Part shown: positions 25,505 to 34,820 of the stretch, one piece after another
How the letters are laid out: every line of letters begins with the position of its first letter
Numbering within the stretch: position 1 is the stretch's first letter
Assembly (NCBI RefSeq): GCF_011440305.1
Contig: NZ_JAAOIW010000001.1
Span: 310,001-374,000 of the forward strand
DNA length: 64,000 nucleotides
Source: Paenibacillus agricola
GTDB taxonomy: Bacteria > Bacillota > Bacilli > Paenibacillales > NBRC-103111
Direction: 5' to 3'
Notes under the pieces: model-generated
What the model was told of the DNA's origin: nothing
Seen by the model: the letters and a program-made list of their open reading frames with translations, nothing else
Database searches by the model: none
Translations under genes and position numbers: made by a program

Positions 25505-26974
25505 ATGGATCACAGGCGTACGCCTCTATTCACTGCGTTGAAAGAGCACGCAGCACGCAATCCGGTACAGTTTCATATTCCAGGCCATAAAAAAGGAGTT
25601 GGCATGGATCCGGAATATCGTGCATTTATAGGCGATAACGCCCTGTCCATCGACCTTATTAATATAGCACCGCTGGATGACCTGCACCAACCCACAGGTG
25701 TTATTGAAGAAGCGCAGCAAATGGCTGCGGATGCATTCGGCGCGGACCACACCTTTTTTTCCGTTCAAGGTACAAGCGGCGCGATCATGACGATGATCCT
25801 TACCGTGTGCTCACAGGGCGACAAAATTATTGTTCCACGCAATGTTCACAAATCCGTCATGTCGGCGATTATTTTTGCCGGAGCTAAGCCTGTTTTTGTT
25901 TCGCCAGTTCGCGACCCTAATCTAGGGATCGACCATGGGATTACCACAAGCTCGGTGAAACGCGCCTTAAAAAGGCATCCTGATGCCAAGGCTGTGCTTG
26001 TCATTAACCCCACCTATTACGGGGTTTGCGCCGATCTTAAGGAAATTGTTGACCTTGTACACAGCTACAACATCCCTGTGCTCGTCGATGAAGCCCATGG
26101 CGTATTAATCCATTTCAGTGATAAGCTGCCTTTATCGGCAATGGCTGCCGGAGCGGATATGGCTGCTACCAGTGTCCACAAACTTGGTGGCTCGATGACC
26201 CAAAGCTCGGTGCTCAATATTAAAGAAGGGCGGATCAATCCCGGCCGCGTGAAAACGATCCTAAGTATGCTGACCACGACCTCAACCTCGTATATATTGC
26301 TTGCTTCCTTGGACACCTCACGCCGCCACCTCGCCCTCAATGGGGCGGCATTAGCGAACATGGCGATCGAGCTTGCGCAATTTGCCCGTCACCATATTAA
26401 TGAAATTCCCGGCCTTAGCTGCTTTGGCGCAGAAATTCTCGGAACCGAGGCTACGTTTGATTATGATCCAACCAAAGTGAATATACATGTTCGCCACTTG
26501 GGCATTACTGGCTATGATGCAGAGAACTGGCTCCGCGAGCATTATAATATCGAGGTAGAGCTTAGTGATATGTATAATATTCTGTGCCTGATTACACCAG
26601 GCGATACCCATGAGAATATTGATACGCTGCTAAATGCGCTTCGCGAGCTATCCAGCCAAAACTACAATATTCGCCCTGCTACGGAATTGGTCATTAAGGT
26701 GCCTAGCATTCCACAGCTCACCTTAACACCTCGTGATGCTTTTTATGGCGATACCGAGCTGGTGCCTTTTAGAGAATCGGCAGACCGCATTATCGCTGAA
26801 TTCATTTATGTATACCCACCGGGAATTCCGATCCTGCTGCCCGGCGAGGTCATTTCGCAAGACTTGATTGATTATATCATCGATCATGTTGAAGTCGGGC
26901 TGCCGGTCAAAGGACCAGAGGACCGCAGTATCCAAAATGTAAAGGTGATTGTAGAAACGAACGCAATCTTCTAG
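25505..26974 (+). CDS. Orn/Lys/Arg decarboxylase, SpeA-like
   Basis: A 489-residue PLP-dependent decarboxylase of the Bacillus SpeA/YaaO type (usual length about 480-490). The PLP-binding motif is TSVHKLGGSMTQSS, where Lys should form the Schiff base, and VDEAHGV precedes it. The N-terminus HIPGHKKGVG and C-terminal YPPGIPILLPGE are family hallmarks. Arginine decarboxylation to agmatine for polyamine synthesis is the likely reaction; lysine is possible. ATG 25505 has AAAGGAAGAG upstream. No speE/speB partner is nearby, unlike in some genomes. Confidence 0.9.
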   Translation: MDHRRTPLFTALKEHAARNPVQFHIPGHKKGVGMDPEYRAFIGDNALSIDLINIAPLDDLHQPTGVIEEAQQMAADAFGADHTFFSVQGTSGAIMTMILTVCSQGDKIIVPRNVHKSVMSAIIFAGAKPVFVSPVRDPNLGIDHGITTSSVKRALKRHPDAKAVLVINPTYYGVCADLKEIVDLVHSYNIPVLVDEAHGVLIHFSDKLPLSAMAAGADMAATSVHKLGGSMTQSSVLNIKEGRINPGRVKTILSMLTTTSTSYILLASLDTSRRHLALNGAALANMAIELAQFARHHINEIPGLSCFGAEILGTEATFDYDPTKVNIHVRHLGITGYDAENWLREHYNIEVELSDMYNILCLITPGDTHENIDTLLNALRELSSQNYNIRPATELVIKVPSIPQLTLTPRDAFYGDTELVPFRESADRIIAEFIYVYPPGIPILLPGEVISQDLIDYIIDHVEVGLPVKGPEDRSIQNVKVIVETNAIF

Positions 26975-27014
26975 GAAAAAGGAACATGCCGCAGACCAGG
27001 CATGTTCCTTTTTT
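26974..27014. terminator. Bidirectional terminator
   Basis: AAAAAGGAACATGCC paired with GGCATGTTCCTTTTT between the convergent decarboxylase and HAD genes. Confidence 0.9.
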
Positions 27015-27829
27015 TAGCGTTCCCGCTCAAGCCAATGAATAACATCCGCCACTGCGTGCTCATCATGGTGGCAGCATGAGCGGTTAGACGCGGTTATAAG
27101 GGTTGCGTGGGCATTCGCCACGGCAATCCCAACACCCGCCCTGCGGATCATCTCCAGGTCGTTAAGATGGTCACCCATCGCTATACAGTTAAGCTGCTCG
27201 ACTCCCATCAGCTCCATCAAATGCTCAAGGGCATGCCCTTTTGAAGCTTCGGCGGGGATCATCTCCAGGTAACGCCCTTCTGAACGTACCCATAACATGC
27301 CTTCGTCTTGGGATTGTGTGGTATAGGCTTCCACCTCGTCCAGCAGGTCAGACTCCCAAGCCAGCAGCACCTTGAACCAAGGCTCGTTCAAGTGGTCGAA
27401 CCCTTCCGATTTTGGCCTGTTAAAGCTTTCCGAGCGCCGATGGTGGTCTGTCGTTGCATTTTCCCTGATGAAATAGGGCTCGCTTCCACAATAAATTTCC
27501 ACACCCAACTCTGGAAACTGTGCCATGATCCGGCTTAAAGTAGGTCGGATGGACACGTCTAAAGTCCGTTGCCACACATCGACGCCTTTGGCGTAATCAT
27601 GGATCACCGCACCATTATATAAAATCGCGGGTGCATTAATCGGCAATTGGTCTGCAAACCGTTTGGCCGAAGATGTAATACGGCCTGTTGCCAATGTAAA
27701 CAAGCCGCCCTGTGCGACAAAGCGTTGTATCGCTTCCAAGTTCTCCGGGCTAATAGTTTTACTGCTATTCAGCAAGGTTCCATCCATATCCGTAACTAAC
27801 ATATAGCCTTTAAATCGTTCTGTTTCCAT
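27014..27829 (-). CDS. HAD-superfamily phosphatase, Cof/YkrA type
   Basis: A 271-residue cytoplasmic hydrolase of HAD subfamily IIB. Motif I is TDMDGTLLNSS (two catalytic Asp), motif II is in FTLATGR, motif III is the Lys in PAEASKGHAL, and motif IV is AMGDHLNDLEMI. Family members dephosphorylate sugar phosphates, flavin or PLP, and specificity cannot be read from sequence. ATG has AGAGG six bases upstream. Confidence 0.9.
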   Translation of the reverse strand: METERFKGYMLVTDMDGTLLNSSKTISPENLEAIQRFVAQGGLFTLATGRITSSAKRFADQLPINAPAILYNGAVIHDYAKGVDVWQRTLDVSIRPTLSRIMAQFPELGVEIYCGSEPYFIRENATTDHHRRSESFNRPKSEGFDHLNEPWFKVLLAWESDLLDEVEAYTTQSQDEGMLWVRSEGRYLEMIPAEASKGHALEHLMELMGVEQLNCIAMGDHLNDLEMIRRAGVGIAVANAHATLITASNRSCCHHDEHAVADVIHWLERER

Positions 27830-27948
27830 GTATTGCCTCTCTTCTACTGGTATATTGTCAAACCGATGTCTAAATGCTATGATGTTGAAGATATCTATCG
27901 GGACTTAAGGCTCCATCCCAGTCCAACTCACAGGCAGGTGTAGCGATA

Positions 27949-28368
27949 ATGGCTCAAAGCGCGTATATCAAATTTGTTCAAGGCTCTACTATCCCTTCCC
28001 TTTCCCTTGAGCAATTAAAGGACCAGTTGATGCACTATAAAGACCAGCTGAATCTGACAGGGCAGCAATTGGGTTGGGAATATGGGGATGCCGGATTCCC
28101 GTACACGGTAGAAACCAAGCCGGATGCGGCCGACAAATGGTTCTACTTGAAGGGCAAGGATCCTTTGTACCACTACATTGTAATGGGTACAGGCACGGAG
28201 CAAGCTGGCGAGCTCGACCAGCATTATGTTCAGGTTGTGCTTCCTGAGGGCTCCACGCATGGCGATAAAGCCAAAGGGAATGAATTCTGCAAGTACTTGG
28301 CCAGGTTATGGAAGGCCGAGCTACATTTATTCAATGGGCGAGTTATGTACTTTAATCCACGCAAATAA
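27949..28368 (+). CDS. DUF1885-like small protein
   Basis: A 139-residue cytoplasmic protein resembling the Bacillus DUF1885 family of unknown function: MAQSAYIKFVQGSTIPSLSL at the start, GQQLGWEYGDAGFPY and a C-terminal GRVMYFNPRK. No signal peptide or membrane helix. AGGTG precedes the ATG. It is a monocistronic unit with a hairpin after it. Confidence 0.7.
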   Translation: MAQSAYIKFVQGSTIPSLSLEQLKDQLMHYKDQLNLTGQQLGWEYGDAGFPYTVETKPDAADKWFYLKGKDPLYHYIVMGTGTEQAGELDQHYVQVVLPEGSTHGDKAKGNEFCKYLARLWKAELHLFNGRVMYFNPRK

Positions 28369-28381
28369 TGATTAAAACCCG

Positions 28382-28412
28382 TAGACCTTCCCGCAAGCTG
28401 TGGAAAGGTCTA
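28382..28412 (+). terminator. Terminator-like hairpin
   Basis: TAGACCTT...AAGGTCTA with inner CC/GG pairs; the U-run is short (ATTTG), so termination may be weak. Confidence 0.5.
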
Positions 28413-28530
28413 TTTGCGTTATATCCGGCCTTACGCTATGAGCAGAAAGGTAGATTTCGCCATGGATAAGTGATATTCATTAGAGTAGCTTCCCACATTC
28501 CAGCAGGCTTACTCGCCTTTATTGCCCAGC

Positions 28531-28561
28531 AAAAACCCTTCTTGTTTGCACAAGAAGGGTT
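28531..28561 (-). terminator. Terminator after the YrzB-like gene
   Basis: AACCCTTCTTG/CAAGAAGGGTT hairpin followed on the minus strand by TTTTTG. Confidence 0.85.
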
Positions 28562-28570
28562 AAGTCCATC

Positions 28571-28867
28571 CTATTCAGATGCTTGTTCTTCGACAATCTG
28601 GTTGTAGATTTTAACGACGCGTTCCCACTCTTCTTCATCTTCAATGCTTTCGAGATAAGCATCCTCGTTCTCTTCTTCGATACGAAAGATTACACCGTCT
28701 GCTTCCGGATCATTACGGTCCAGCAATACTGCATAAGGCTGGCTATTGGCTTCAAAAGTATATACCATAACCATCTCGTGCTCTACGCCATCTTTATCCG
28801 TAACTACAAAAATATCATCATCTTCATGGTCATGATCGCAGGATTCATCATGTATATGTTCGCTCAT
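28571..28867 (-). CDS. DUF1292 family protein (YrzB-like)
   Basis: A 98-residue strongly acidic protein of the DUF1292 family found across Firmicutes, often near Holliday-junction and alanyl-tRNA synthetase genes, function unknown. A His/Asp-rich head (HIHDESCDHDHEDDD) could bind metal. The family core YTFEANSQPYAVLLDR and FRIEEENEDAYLESIEDEEE is clear. Here it stands alone, away from the usual neighbours. Confidence 0.85.
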   Translation of the reverse strand: MSEHIHDESCDHDHEDDDIFVVTDKDGVEHEMVMVYTFEANSQPYAVLLDRNDPEADGVIFRIEEENEDAYLESIEDEEEWERVVKIYNQIVEEQASE

Positions 28868-28970
28868 GGGAAAACCTCATTTCATTAGAAATTATTCTCC
28901 CACGTATAGTAACATGTTCATTCAAACAGGTCAACATGTATGAATAGCTTCCTGCCATAAAGTAAGATAT

Positions 28971-29585
28971 TTACTCCGATACAATAACCTTTTCGGAAAT
29001 AACCGTAAAGTCGCTGTTTTCATCCAGCTTGACGGAGAATTTAATCGTATATTCACCGACTTCATTGAAGGAAACACTGAATGGCCAAGGATACCAGAAG
29101 TTTTCTTTAGATCCGTTAACCAGCTTCTCATGCGGAGACACGGCTTGCTCTCCCGTAGGCGTTTCAATCGATATTTTGAACGAATAAAAAGGTGTTTTCA
29201 AGCTGTCCACTTGGGCAAATACAGCAAAATCAATTTTTTTGCCTTTAGGAACCTTGCCAAAGGGCGACTTGATTGAATAATCATCATTAACCTTTTCTGC
29301 AACAAACATATGAACATTCGGTTTATAGATCGAAACGGTATTCTTGGCACTGTCCCACCGTACGAGCGATTGAAGGGATTCCGAAAGCTCACGAACCGGA
29401 AACACCGCATTGTTTTTTACTAAAAAAGCTGGCGTTTCATCCTTAAATTGTTTCTCTACATCGTTGATCATCGTCTTAACTTTACTAAATCCTTCGTAAT
29501 CGCCCCACATTGAACTTGCATAAACGCCTGCAGTTCCAAATAATGAGAGCGATAGCACCAGCGCTAGCATTCGTGGCACTTTCAT
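28971..29585 (-). CDS. Secreted protein with a stalk-like domain
   Basis: A 204-residue exported protein. The signal peptide ends near AGVYASS. Residues 55-90 (TPAFLVKNNAVFPVRELSES then LVRWDSAKNTVSIYKP) are a short copper-amine-oxidase-N (stalk) domain. The second half is a beta domain (FDFAVFAQVDSLKT-like and VGEYTIKFSVKLDE) that resembles an immunoglobulin-like fold. ATG 29585 has GGAGG eight bases upstream. Function unknown; a surface role is likely. Confidence 0.75.
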   Translation of the reverse strand: MKVPRMLALVLSLSLFGTAGVYASSMWGDYEGFSKVKTMINDVEKQFKDETPAFLVKNNAVFPVRELSESLQSLVRWDSAKNTVSIYKPNVHMFVAEKVNDDYSIKSPFGKVPKGKKIDFAVFAQVDSLKTPFYSFKISIETPTGEQAVSPHEKLVNGSKENFWYPWPFSVSFNEVGEYTIKFSVKLDENSDFTVISEKVIVSE

Positions 29586-29974
29586 TACTGTAACCTCCAT
29601 CGTGACTTGTACTTGTTTATATTAAGTTATACGCCGAAAGCGAACAAGAGTTGCGCTGATTTTTAAAAAAATCCAAAAATAAATTTCTGCTCCTAATCTA
29701 CATCTAGTAAAACTATTGACTTTCTGGATATATACATACAAAATATGCCACATTTTGAATATTACCTACTTCTCATTATTTGGTATTTATAATTATATTA
29801 TATCTGCTTTTATATCGTACAGAGTTGAATCTAAAAATTAATTTAGATTATAAGACTGCAATTAAAAAAGATTTGATTAAAATTGTGTTAAAATTCTCTT
29901 GAATTATAGTTTCGTTCCATGTTAGATTAAAAAAGATATGTGAGCGTTATGGAACCATGAGTGGAGGATCGTTC
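29586..29974. other. AT-rich intergenic region
   Basis: A 389-bp divergent spacer between the stalk protein gene and the MBL-fold gene. It must hold promoters for both, but it is so AT-rich that several -10-like hexamers occur and I cannot single out one. No RNA gene or convincing small ORF was seen. Confidence 0.5.
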
Positions 29975-30718
29975 GTGAGCCTGCAAATCCAGATGATCGG
30001 TACAGGAAGTGCTTTTTCCAAAAAGTTTTACAACAACAATGCATTGGTAACCTGCAACGGTTTTACGCTTTTGGTGGATTGCGGATATACCGCACCTAGA
30101 GCACTGCACGAGCTTGGTATTGAAATTAATTCTATTGATGGCCTGTTTATTACCCATGTCCATGCAGACCACGTTGGTGGTATGGAAGAGTTTGCTTTTC
30201 GCTTGAAATATACATACAAACATAAGATGAAGTTGTTTGTTCCTTCCAAACTAGTGGATTCTTTATGGAACCAATCATTAAGGGGCGGTTTAGAGAATAA
30301 AACAGAAGGTTTTATGGGGCTTGGTGATTATTTTGATCTGATTCTTGTGGAAGAGACCGTTCCCACAGAGATTCATCCTGGGTTTACTTTGGAATTAATA
30401 CCATCAGAGCATATCCCTGATAAGCCTAGCTATTCCATTATGTTTAATGAGAGGTTATTTTACAGTTCGGATACTAAATTTAATTACACTCTTTTGTCAG
30501 AGCTAAGTGAACAGCGTAAATGCCAGTACATCTTGCATGATTGCCAGCTTTCTTCCCCCGGTATCGTCCACGCTTGCCTAGATGAATTACTTACATTACC
30601 GGATAAGATTCAAAGTAAAGTATTACTAATGCACTATGACGACCTCATTGATGCATTTATAGGTAAATCAGGGAAAATGACCTTTATGGAGCAGCACAAA
30701 ACTTACAGCTTTCCATAA
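29975..30718 (+). CDS. MBL-fold metallo-hydrolase (RNase Z-like fold)
   Basis: A 247-residue metallo-beta-lactamase-fold enzyme. The metal motif THVHADHVGG (HxHxDH) is intact, preceded by TLLVDCGYTAPRAL. Later ligands may be His in IPSEHIPDKPSYS, Asp in FYSSDTKF and His in LLMHYDD. The layout resembles ribonuclease Z/phosphodiesterase-like members rather than lactamases or glyoxalases. The GTG start at 29975 has GGAGG upstream and is preferred over ATG 29957. Substrate unknown. A hairpin terminator follows. Confidence 0.85.
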   Translation: MSLQIQMIGTGSAFSKKFYNNNALVTCNGFTLLVDCGYTAPRALHELGIEINSIDGLFITHVHADHVGGMEEFAFRLKYTYKHKMKLFVPSKLVDSLWNQSLRGGLENKTEGFMGLGDYFDLILVEETVPTEIHPGFTLELIPSEHIPDKPSYSIMFNERLFYSSDTKFNYTLLSELSEQRKCQYILHDCQLSSPGIVHACLDELLTLPDKIQSKVLLMHYDDLIDAFIGKSGKMTFMEQHKTYSFP

Positions 30719-30750
30719 AAACCTGGCCTCTCGGAGAGGTCGGGTTTTTC
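30716..30750 (+). terminator. Terminator after the MBL-fold gene
   Basis: AAAAACCTGGCCTCT/AGAGGTCGGGTTTTT hairpin with a G/T-tolerant stem and a T-run. Confidence 0.85.
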
Positions 30751-30792
30751 ATACATCCCCTCACAACAAGAGCTACACTATTTAGATACATT

Positions 30793-30806
30793 TGAAAGCG
30801 CTTGTA
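30793..30806. promoter_or_regulatory. Possible cre site upstream of the GGDEF-kinase gene
   Basis: TGAAAGCGCTTGTA keeps the cre core AAGCGCTT but differs from consensus at two of the last positions. It is 11 bp before the TTG start. Weak evidence. Confidence 0.35.
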
Positions 30807-30817
30807 TTAAATTTTCA

Positions 30818-32545
30818 TTGTTTTCTGTTTATTTAAAGGAATTATTAATTGGATGTAGAATTGCCTTACTATCCATTCTTTTCTATTCTGTTAAGAAGGA
30901 GTTTGAAGGTATGAGCTATAATGGGATACTTGTTGCCTATGCATGTGTAATCAGTGCTTCCTCTATCTATTTTGACAAAACGCATAATCCCTTCATTCTT
31001 ATATTGTTTGCTACGTTGTATGTAGTTGCCAATTTTATGGAGAAGAGATATCGTATAGCGCCAGCTCTACAAGTCCTTTTTTTAATTGCTTTTCATTGGC
31101 AGGCGCAAATGGCTTGGTGCTTGCCTTTATATTACGCACAAATGGGTAAACATTTTTATTTATCGCGTAATCCTAACCATGCTTTTTTAGTCGGAGTCCT
31201 GTATACTATCGTATTTACCTTAGTCTCCTATACTTATATTCCGTTCACTGCTTACCTACTTGCTACCTTTTTATTTTGTTCATGCAGCATCTTGACTTGT
31301 GCCTATTTGTTTCACCGCTATGTACTAGCTATGAAAACGCAGACGCGGCAGTTGGACAGTGAGAAAAAGCATTTGATTACCCATGATGCGCTCACGGGCC
31401 TGTATAATTATGAAGAATGCCATCGCCAGCTCGAATATCTCGTACAGAAGGAAACCCCTATTGTACTTGCCCTAATCGACTGCAAAGATTTAAAATCATT
31501 GAACACTGTTAACGGCTTCCATGGTGTGAACCGCATCCTCAAGCAAGCGGCGCAGCTTCTGCGGATTATTTTCCCGGAGGCGCTCATTATTTCCCGTTAT
31601 GGAGGCGATGAGTTTGCCATTGTCCTAAAATTGACCGATTTGCATGAGGTAACACGTATGATTACTCAACAACTGACTTACGACTTTCCCAAAATGACAG
31701 GCATTGAGATCAATTTCGGGATGGCTTTTTATCCAACAGATGGAACATTTAAGGATGACCTCATCTTTATTGCGGAACGGAATTTGTACATGATGAAACG
31801 TGAATCCTGGTTAAAACGCGAGGAGCATATGATTCGATCGGAGAAATTACGGGTTGTTGGTGAATTAGCGTCGGGCATGGCTCACGAAATTCGTAACCCC
31901 TTAACCACGATTAAAGGCTTTTTGCAGCTTTCCAAAGCAGATAACTTTAACATCCGTCCTTGGTATGAATTGATTATGGATGAAATTACACGCATGAGCA
32001 CATTAACAGCTGAATTTCTTCAATTCTCTAAGCTGCATACCACGCAATTCAAAATTCAATCGATTGAAGAATCTATACATAGAGTTATCTCCTTGCTTGA
32101 TTCGGAAGCGGCACGACTGGGGCACCAGATTCAATTCGACCCTGCACCTGAACCCTTATATATGATGATGGATCAGGATAAGATGCTGCAAATGCTGCTG
32201 AATATTACGAAAAACGCCTTTGAAGCTATGGAGGATCAGGGTCTTGTACATATTAAGCTGGCCAGCAATAATCATAAAGCCATTATTGAAATTACCGATA
32301 CAGGCTCCGGCATACCCCAATCCGAGATAGAAAAAATATTGTTGCCCTTCTATACAACCAAAGAGACGGGTACCGGACTTGGGTTATCCATTTGCCACAA
32401 AATTATCCAAGACCACCAAGGCACGCTAGAGATCGAAAGTGAAGTCGGCAAAGGGACGAAGCTCATCATAACTGTCCCACTCGCTTACCCGGATACAACT
32501 CACGAAATTGCCCCTGAGACCAAATCGGGATTCGCAGCTCCTTAG
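30818..32545 (+). CDS. Membrane-bound GGDEF-histidine kinase hybrid
   Basis: A 575-residue protein with an unusual order. About five or six membrane helices (residues 1-175) lead to a GGDEF domain with intact motif SRYGGDEFAIVL near 265, then a HisKA domain with H-box ASGMAHEIRNPLTTIKGFL near 350, and an HATPase domain (DTGSGIPQSEI, TGTGLGLSICHKII). Kinases with this tail resemble sporulation-type KinB/KinE-like sensors; the GGDEF domain could make or sense c-di-GMP. TTG 30818 has no clear ribosome-binding site; ATG 30911 has AAGGAG nine bases upstream. I keep the longer form because the extra 31 residues read as a membrane helix. No response regulator is adjacent. Confidence 0.85.
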   Translation: MFSVYLKELLIGCRIALLSILFYSVKKEFEGMSYNGILVAYACVISASSIYFDKTHNPFILILFATLYVVANFMEKRYRIAPALQVLFLIAFHWQAQMAWCLPLYYAQMGKHFYLSRNPNHAFLVGVLYTIVFTLVSYTYIPFTAYLLATFLFCSCSILTCAYLFHRYVLAMKTQTRQLDSEKKHLITHDALTGLYNYEECHRQLEYLVQKETPIVLALIDCKDLKSLNTVNGFHGVNRILKQAAQLLRIIFPEALIISRYGGDEFAIVLKLTDLHEVTRMITQQLTYDFPKMTGIEINFGMAFYPTDGTFKDDLIFIAERNLYMMKRESWLKREEHMIRSEKLRVVGELASGMAHEIRNPLTTIKGFLQLSKADNFNIRPWYELIMDEITRMSTLTAEFLQFSKLHTTQFKIQSIEESIHRVISLLDSEAARLGHQIQFDPAPEPLYMMMDQDKMLQMLLNITKNAFEAMEDQGLVHIKLASNNHKAIIEITDTGSGIPQSEIEKILLPFYTTKETGTGLGLSICHKIIQDHQGTLEIESEVGKGTKLIITVPLAYPDTTHEIAPETKSGFAAP

Positions 32546-32570
32546 CCTGTAATCATAACCCAAAGATCCT

Positions 32571-32602
32571 AAAGGCCTTTTAAGGCACTTTAGGATCTTT
32601 TT
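32571..32602 (+). terminator. Terminator after the GGDEF-kinase gene
   Basis: AAAGATCCTAAAG paired with CTTTAGGATCTTT, then TT. Confidence 0.85.
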
Positions 32603-32657
32603 GCGTTGGTTTACCTATCAGACATAAGGACAACGAACAGCACCCCTTTAAAGCGCT

Positions 32658-34139
32658 TTAGAGAGCCTCTATGGACAAGCTATTCCCAGCCTCATCCCAT
32701 TTCAGAGTAGCTCCGAATAAAGCTTTCAGATCATCGACCGCTACCATCGGCTCTGTACCCATGCGCCTAATCCTTTGGCTTAGCTTAATCTGTGTACCAT
32801 TGACAGTTGCCAGCTGCTCATCCATTTGCAATTGAACTGTATACTGCTTGTATTTGATTTTAATCCGTCTGCCCTCATCATTATCCAAGATCTTGTGTTC
32901 CTTGGATGCTACTCCCGTTATCTCATTGAACAAGCTCAATGGGACATAGACATTTTTCTCCTTGTCTTCGAAACGTTGCATTGGCGCCAGAGGCATTCCA
33001 TTCATCATTACAAGCAGAAGCGGCCAGGACTGCATACCTTCCTTATCCATCGTTTCCGTTAAAGCTTTACTCATAAATGGAGGCGGTATTGCTCTTAAGG
33101 ACTTAGAAATACGTTCAAAGGAAAACCAGTTCATATAAAACGGGGTATAAATAAGCTGTTTGCTTGCAGGATCCAACGCCCATATTTGGATAGATCCATC
33201 TACAAAGGGCTGCTGCTCCTGCAAGGAGCGTAGATCCAGCTTTACTTCCACAGGGGATTTGCCTGTGGCATTCACCGCTGTTGTCCAATTCATGGGCAAG
33301 CCATCTTTAAGATTATAGCCCGATACTTGTATACCATATTGGATGAGCTGATCATCCCGGGTCGCAGAGGAAGAAAAAACCAACCGATTAGTACCTGGCT
33401 CCCCATCCTTCGTAGCCGACCACTGCTGCAGCAAAGGAAGCTTGATTGATTCTTTAGAGGGGAATCCAGCAAGCTTTTCCCAGTATTGCCTAAGGGCTGG
33501 AATAGACTCTGCAGAAGGAATGTATTCATTCTCATGACGAAGCAGGTTAACTATGTTTGGCACCCGGCTTGGCATGGGCTCTACGCCGACACCAAATAGC
33601 AAAACATAATCCTCCGCCATAATTTCTCCCGGATCCCATCTATGCACATAAGGCAATAAACTACCCGACCATCGAATAGGGAAGCCGTCTAGCTGCCTTA
33701 TTTTTGCCCAACTTGAAGATTCCGTAAGCTGGCCCGGATAGGTGCCTTCTTTCTTTTGGAGCCAATAATAGGTGAAATGATGCCCATATTCATGGATTAA
33801 TGTACGAATCACTGGAGTACTTTCAACTTCATATAGCTTAATGGTTTGGGTTTCCACATTATAGGAGCCAACACGAGACCCGCTTTTTCCAATGCTTTTC
33901 TCCGAATACAGGATGACTTTTTTTAGGACCGATAGCTCTTCACCATGTTCACATTGTAATAAAGCAGCATATAGCTCTTTCAATTTAGGCTCGTTCCATA
34001 CCTCACTATAACTAATAAATTGAATGCCCTCCGGACTCGTATAGGTAACAGATTCAGAAGATTCCTGCGCATAAGCCGCCCCTGAGAAGATGATGCACAT
34101 TGTAAGCAAAAGACTATATGCGGTTAGGCGTATCCTCAT
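32658..34139 (-). CDS. Secreted putative zinc metallopeptidase with C-terminal stalk domain
   Basis: A 493-residue exported protein. The signal peptide ends near GAAYAQE. Residues 135-150 contain IRTLIHEYGHHFTYYWLQ, an HExxH-type zinc motif (HEYGHH) of gluzincin or minigluzincin style. A Glu further on (GEIMAEDYVLLFGVG) is a candidate third ligand. The C-terminal 110 residues form a stalk (copper-amine-oxidase-N) domain: KNVYVPLSLFNEITG, MVAVDDLKALFGATLKWDEA. Peptidase activity is inferred from the motif only. ATG is preceded by GAGGATATAAC. It is monocistronic. Confidence 0.75.
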   Translation of the reverse strand: MRIRLTAYSLLLTMCIIFSGAAYAQESSESVTYTSPEGIQFISYSEVWNEPKLKELYAALLQCEHGEELSVLKKVILYSEKSIGKSGSRVGSYNVETQTIKLYEVESTPVIRTLIHEYGHHFTYYWLQKKEGTYPGQLTESSSWAKIRQLDGFPIRWSGSLLPYVHRWDPGEIMAEDYVLLFGVGVEPMPSRVPNIVNLLRHENEYIPSAESIPALRQYWEKLAGFPSKESIKLPLLQQWSATKDGEPGTNRLVFSSSATRDDQLIQYGIQVSGYNLKDGLPMNWTTAVNATGKSPVEVKLDLRSLQEQQPFVDGSIQIWALDPASKQLIYTPFYMNWFSFERISKSLRAIPPPFMSKALTETMDKEGMQSWPLLLVMMNGMPLAPMQRFEDKEKNVYVPLSLFNEITGVASKEHKILDNDEGRRIKIKYKQYTVQLQMDEQLATVNGTQIKLSQRIRRMGTEPMVAVDDLKALFGATLKWDEAGNSLSIEAL

Positions 34140-34385
34140 GTTATATCCTCATCTCATCCATATTGGTCCATATCCCTTGATTAAACAAATCCATAATATT
34201 CTATTTAACCAAAGTTAGTTCCTTCTAATCAGGTTAGCCCCGCCTGCACAAAAAAGAAGCTTCCTATCTGAAAGCCCCCCATTGCCAAGCCGTACCATCG
34301 CCCACCAGAATTGCTGGATCCAACCGCGGCGACCTCAAACTAACATCGTTAATCACATGCTTTACTTTGTCCACAAACTGTACCT
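34140..34385. other. Intergenic region without recognised gene
   Basis: About 245 bp between the metallopeptidase and YfhH-like genes. I see no ORF with a ribosome-binding site or a convincing hairpin. Confidence 0.5.
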
Positions 34386-34712
34386 CTACTTGCGATTCTC
34401 AACACTTTTCAACATGGAAAGGGGGTAGCTTGCTTCCTCTCTATTACTCTTATCGTCTTGGTTGTCCAAGACACCCCAGCCCATAATTCCATTAATATAC
34501 TCCAGCAAAAAACGCTCGCCTGAGCTCCCTTCAACCGCATAGAGCCCCGGCGGAAAATCAGCCGAATCCAGCATATAAGCCTTGGCTGTATAATATTTAC
34601 GCTCCAGCTGTTCCTTCTGGCTGGGAAACTCAGCACGCGGTATCGCCTCAAGAATTTCTACGATTTCTGCGTCCAGCTCAGCAATGCTCATTTGGCTATA
34701 CAGCTTCTTCAC
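34386..34712 (-). CDS. DUF1811 family protein (YfhH-like)
   Basis: A 108-residue cytoplasmic protein like Bacillus YfhH: KLYSQMSIAELDAEI at the start, QLERKYYTAKAYMLDSADFP centrally and FLLEYINGIMGWG near the C-terminus, the family core. Function unknown. GTG 34712 has AGGGG upstream and is preferred over the ATG at 34730. It is divergent from a small broken ORF at 34821. Confidence 0.75.
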   Translation of the reverse strand: MKKLYSQMSIAELDAEIVEILEAIPRAEFPSQKEQLERKYYTAKAYMLDSADFPPGLYAVEGSSGERFLLEYINGIMGWGVLDNQDDKSNREEASYPLSMLKSVENRK

Positions 34713-34820
34713 TTGCTCACCCCTGCCCAAATATTCACCAAAATATTATATTCACTTGCTCTATTCCCCTATAAAATAAGGTATAATAGGGATATATTAC
34801 CATAGAAGGGAGAACCGTTT

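Noticed and set aside
25325-25513. Leftward 62-codon ORF with a hydrophobic end
   Set aside because: It overlaps the start and leader of the decarboxylase gene, has no ribosome-binding site, and only its tail looks like a helix.
32644-32660. TAAAGCGCTTTA palindrome as a cre site
   Set aside because: It lies at the 3' end of the metallopeptidase gene, not near a promoter, and lacks the outer TG/CA bases.
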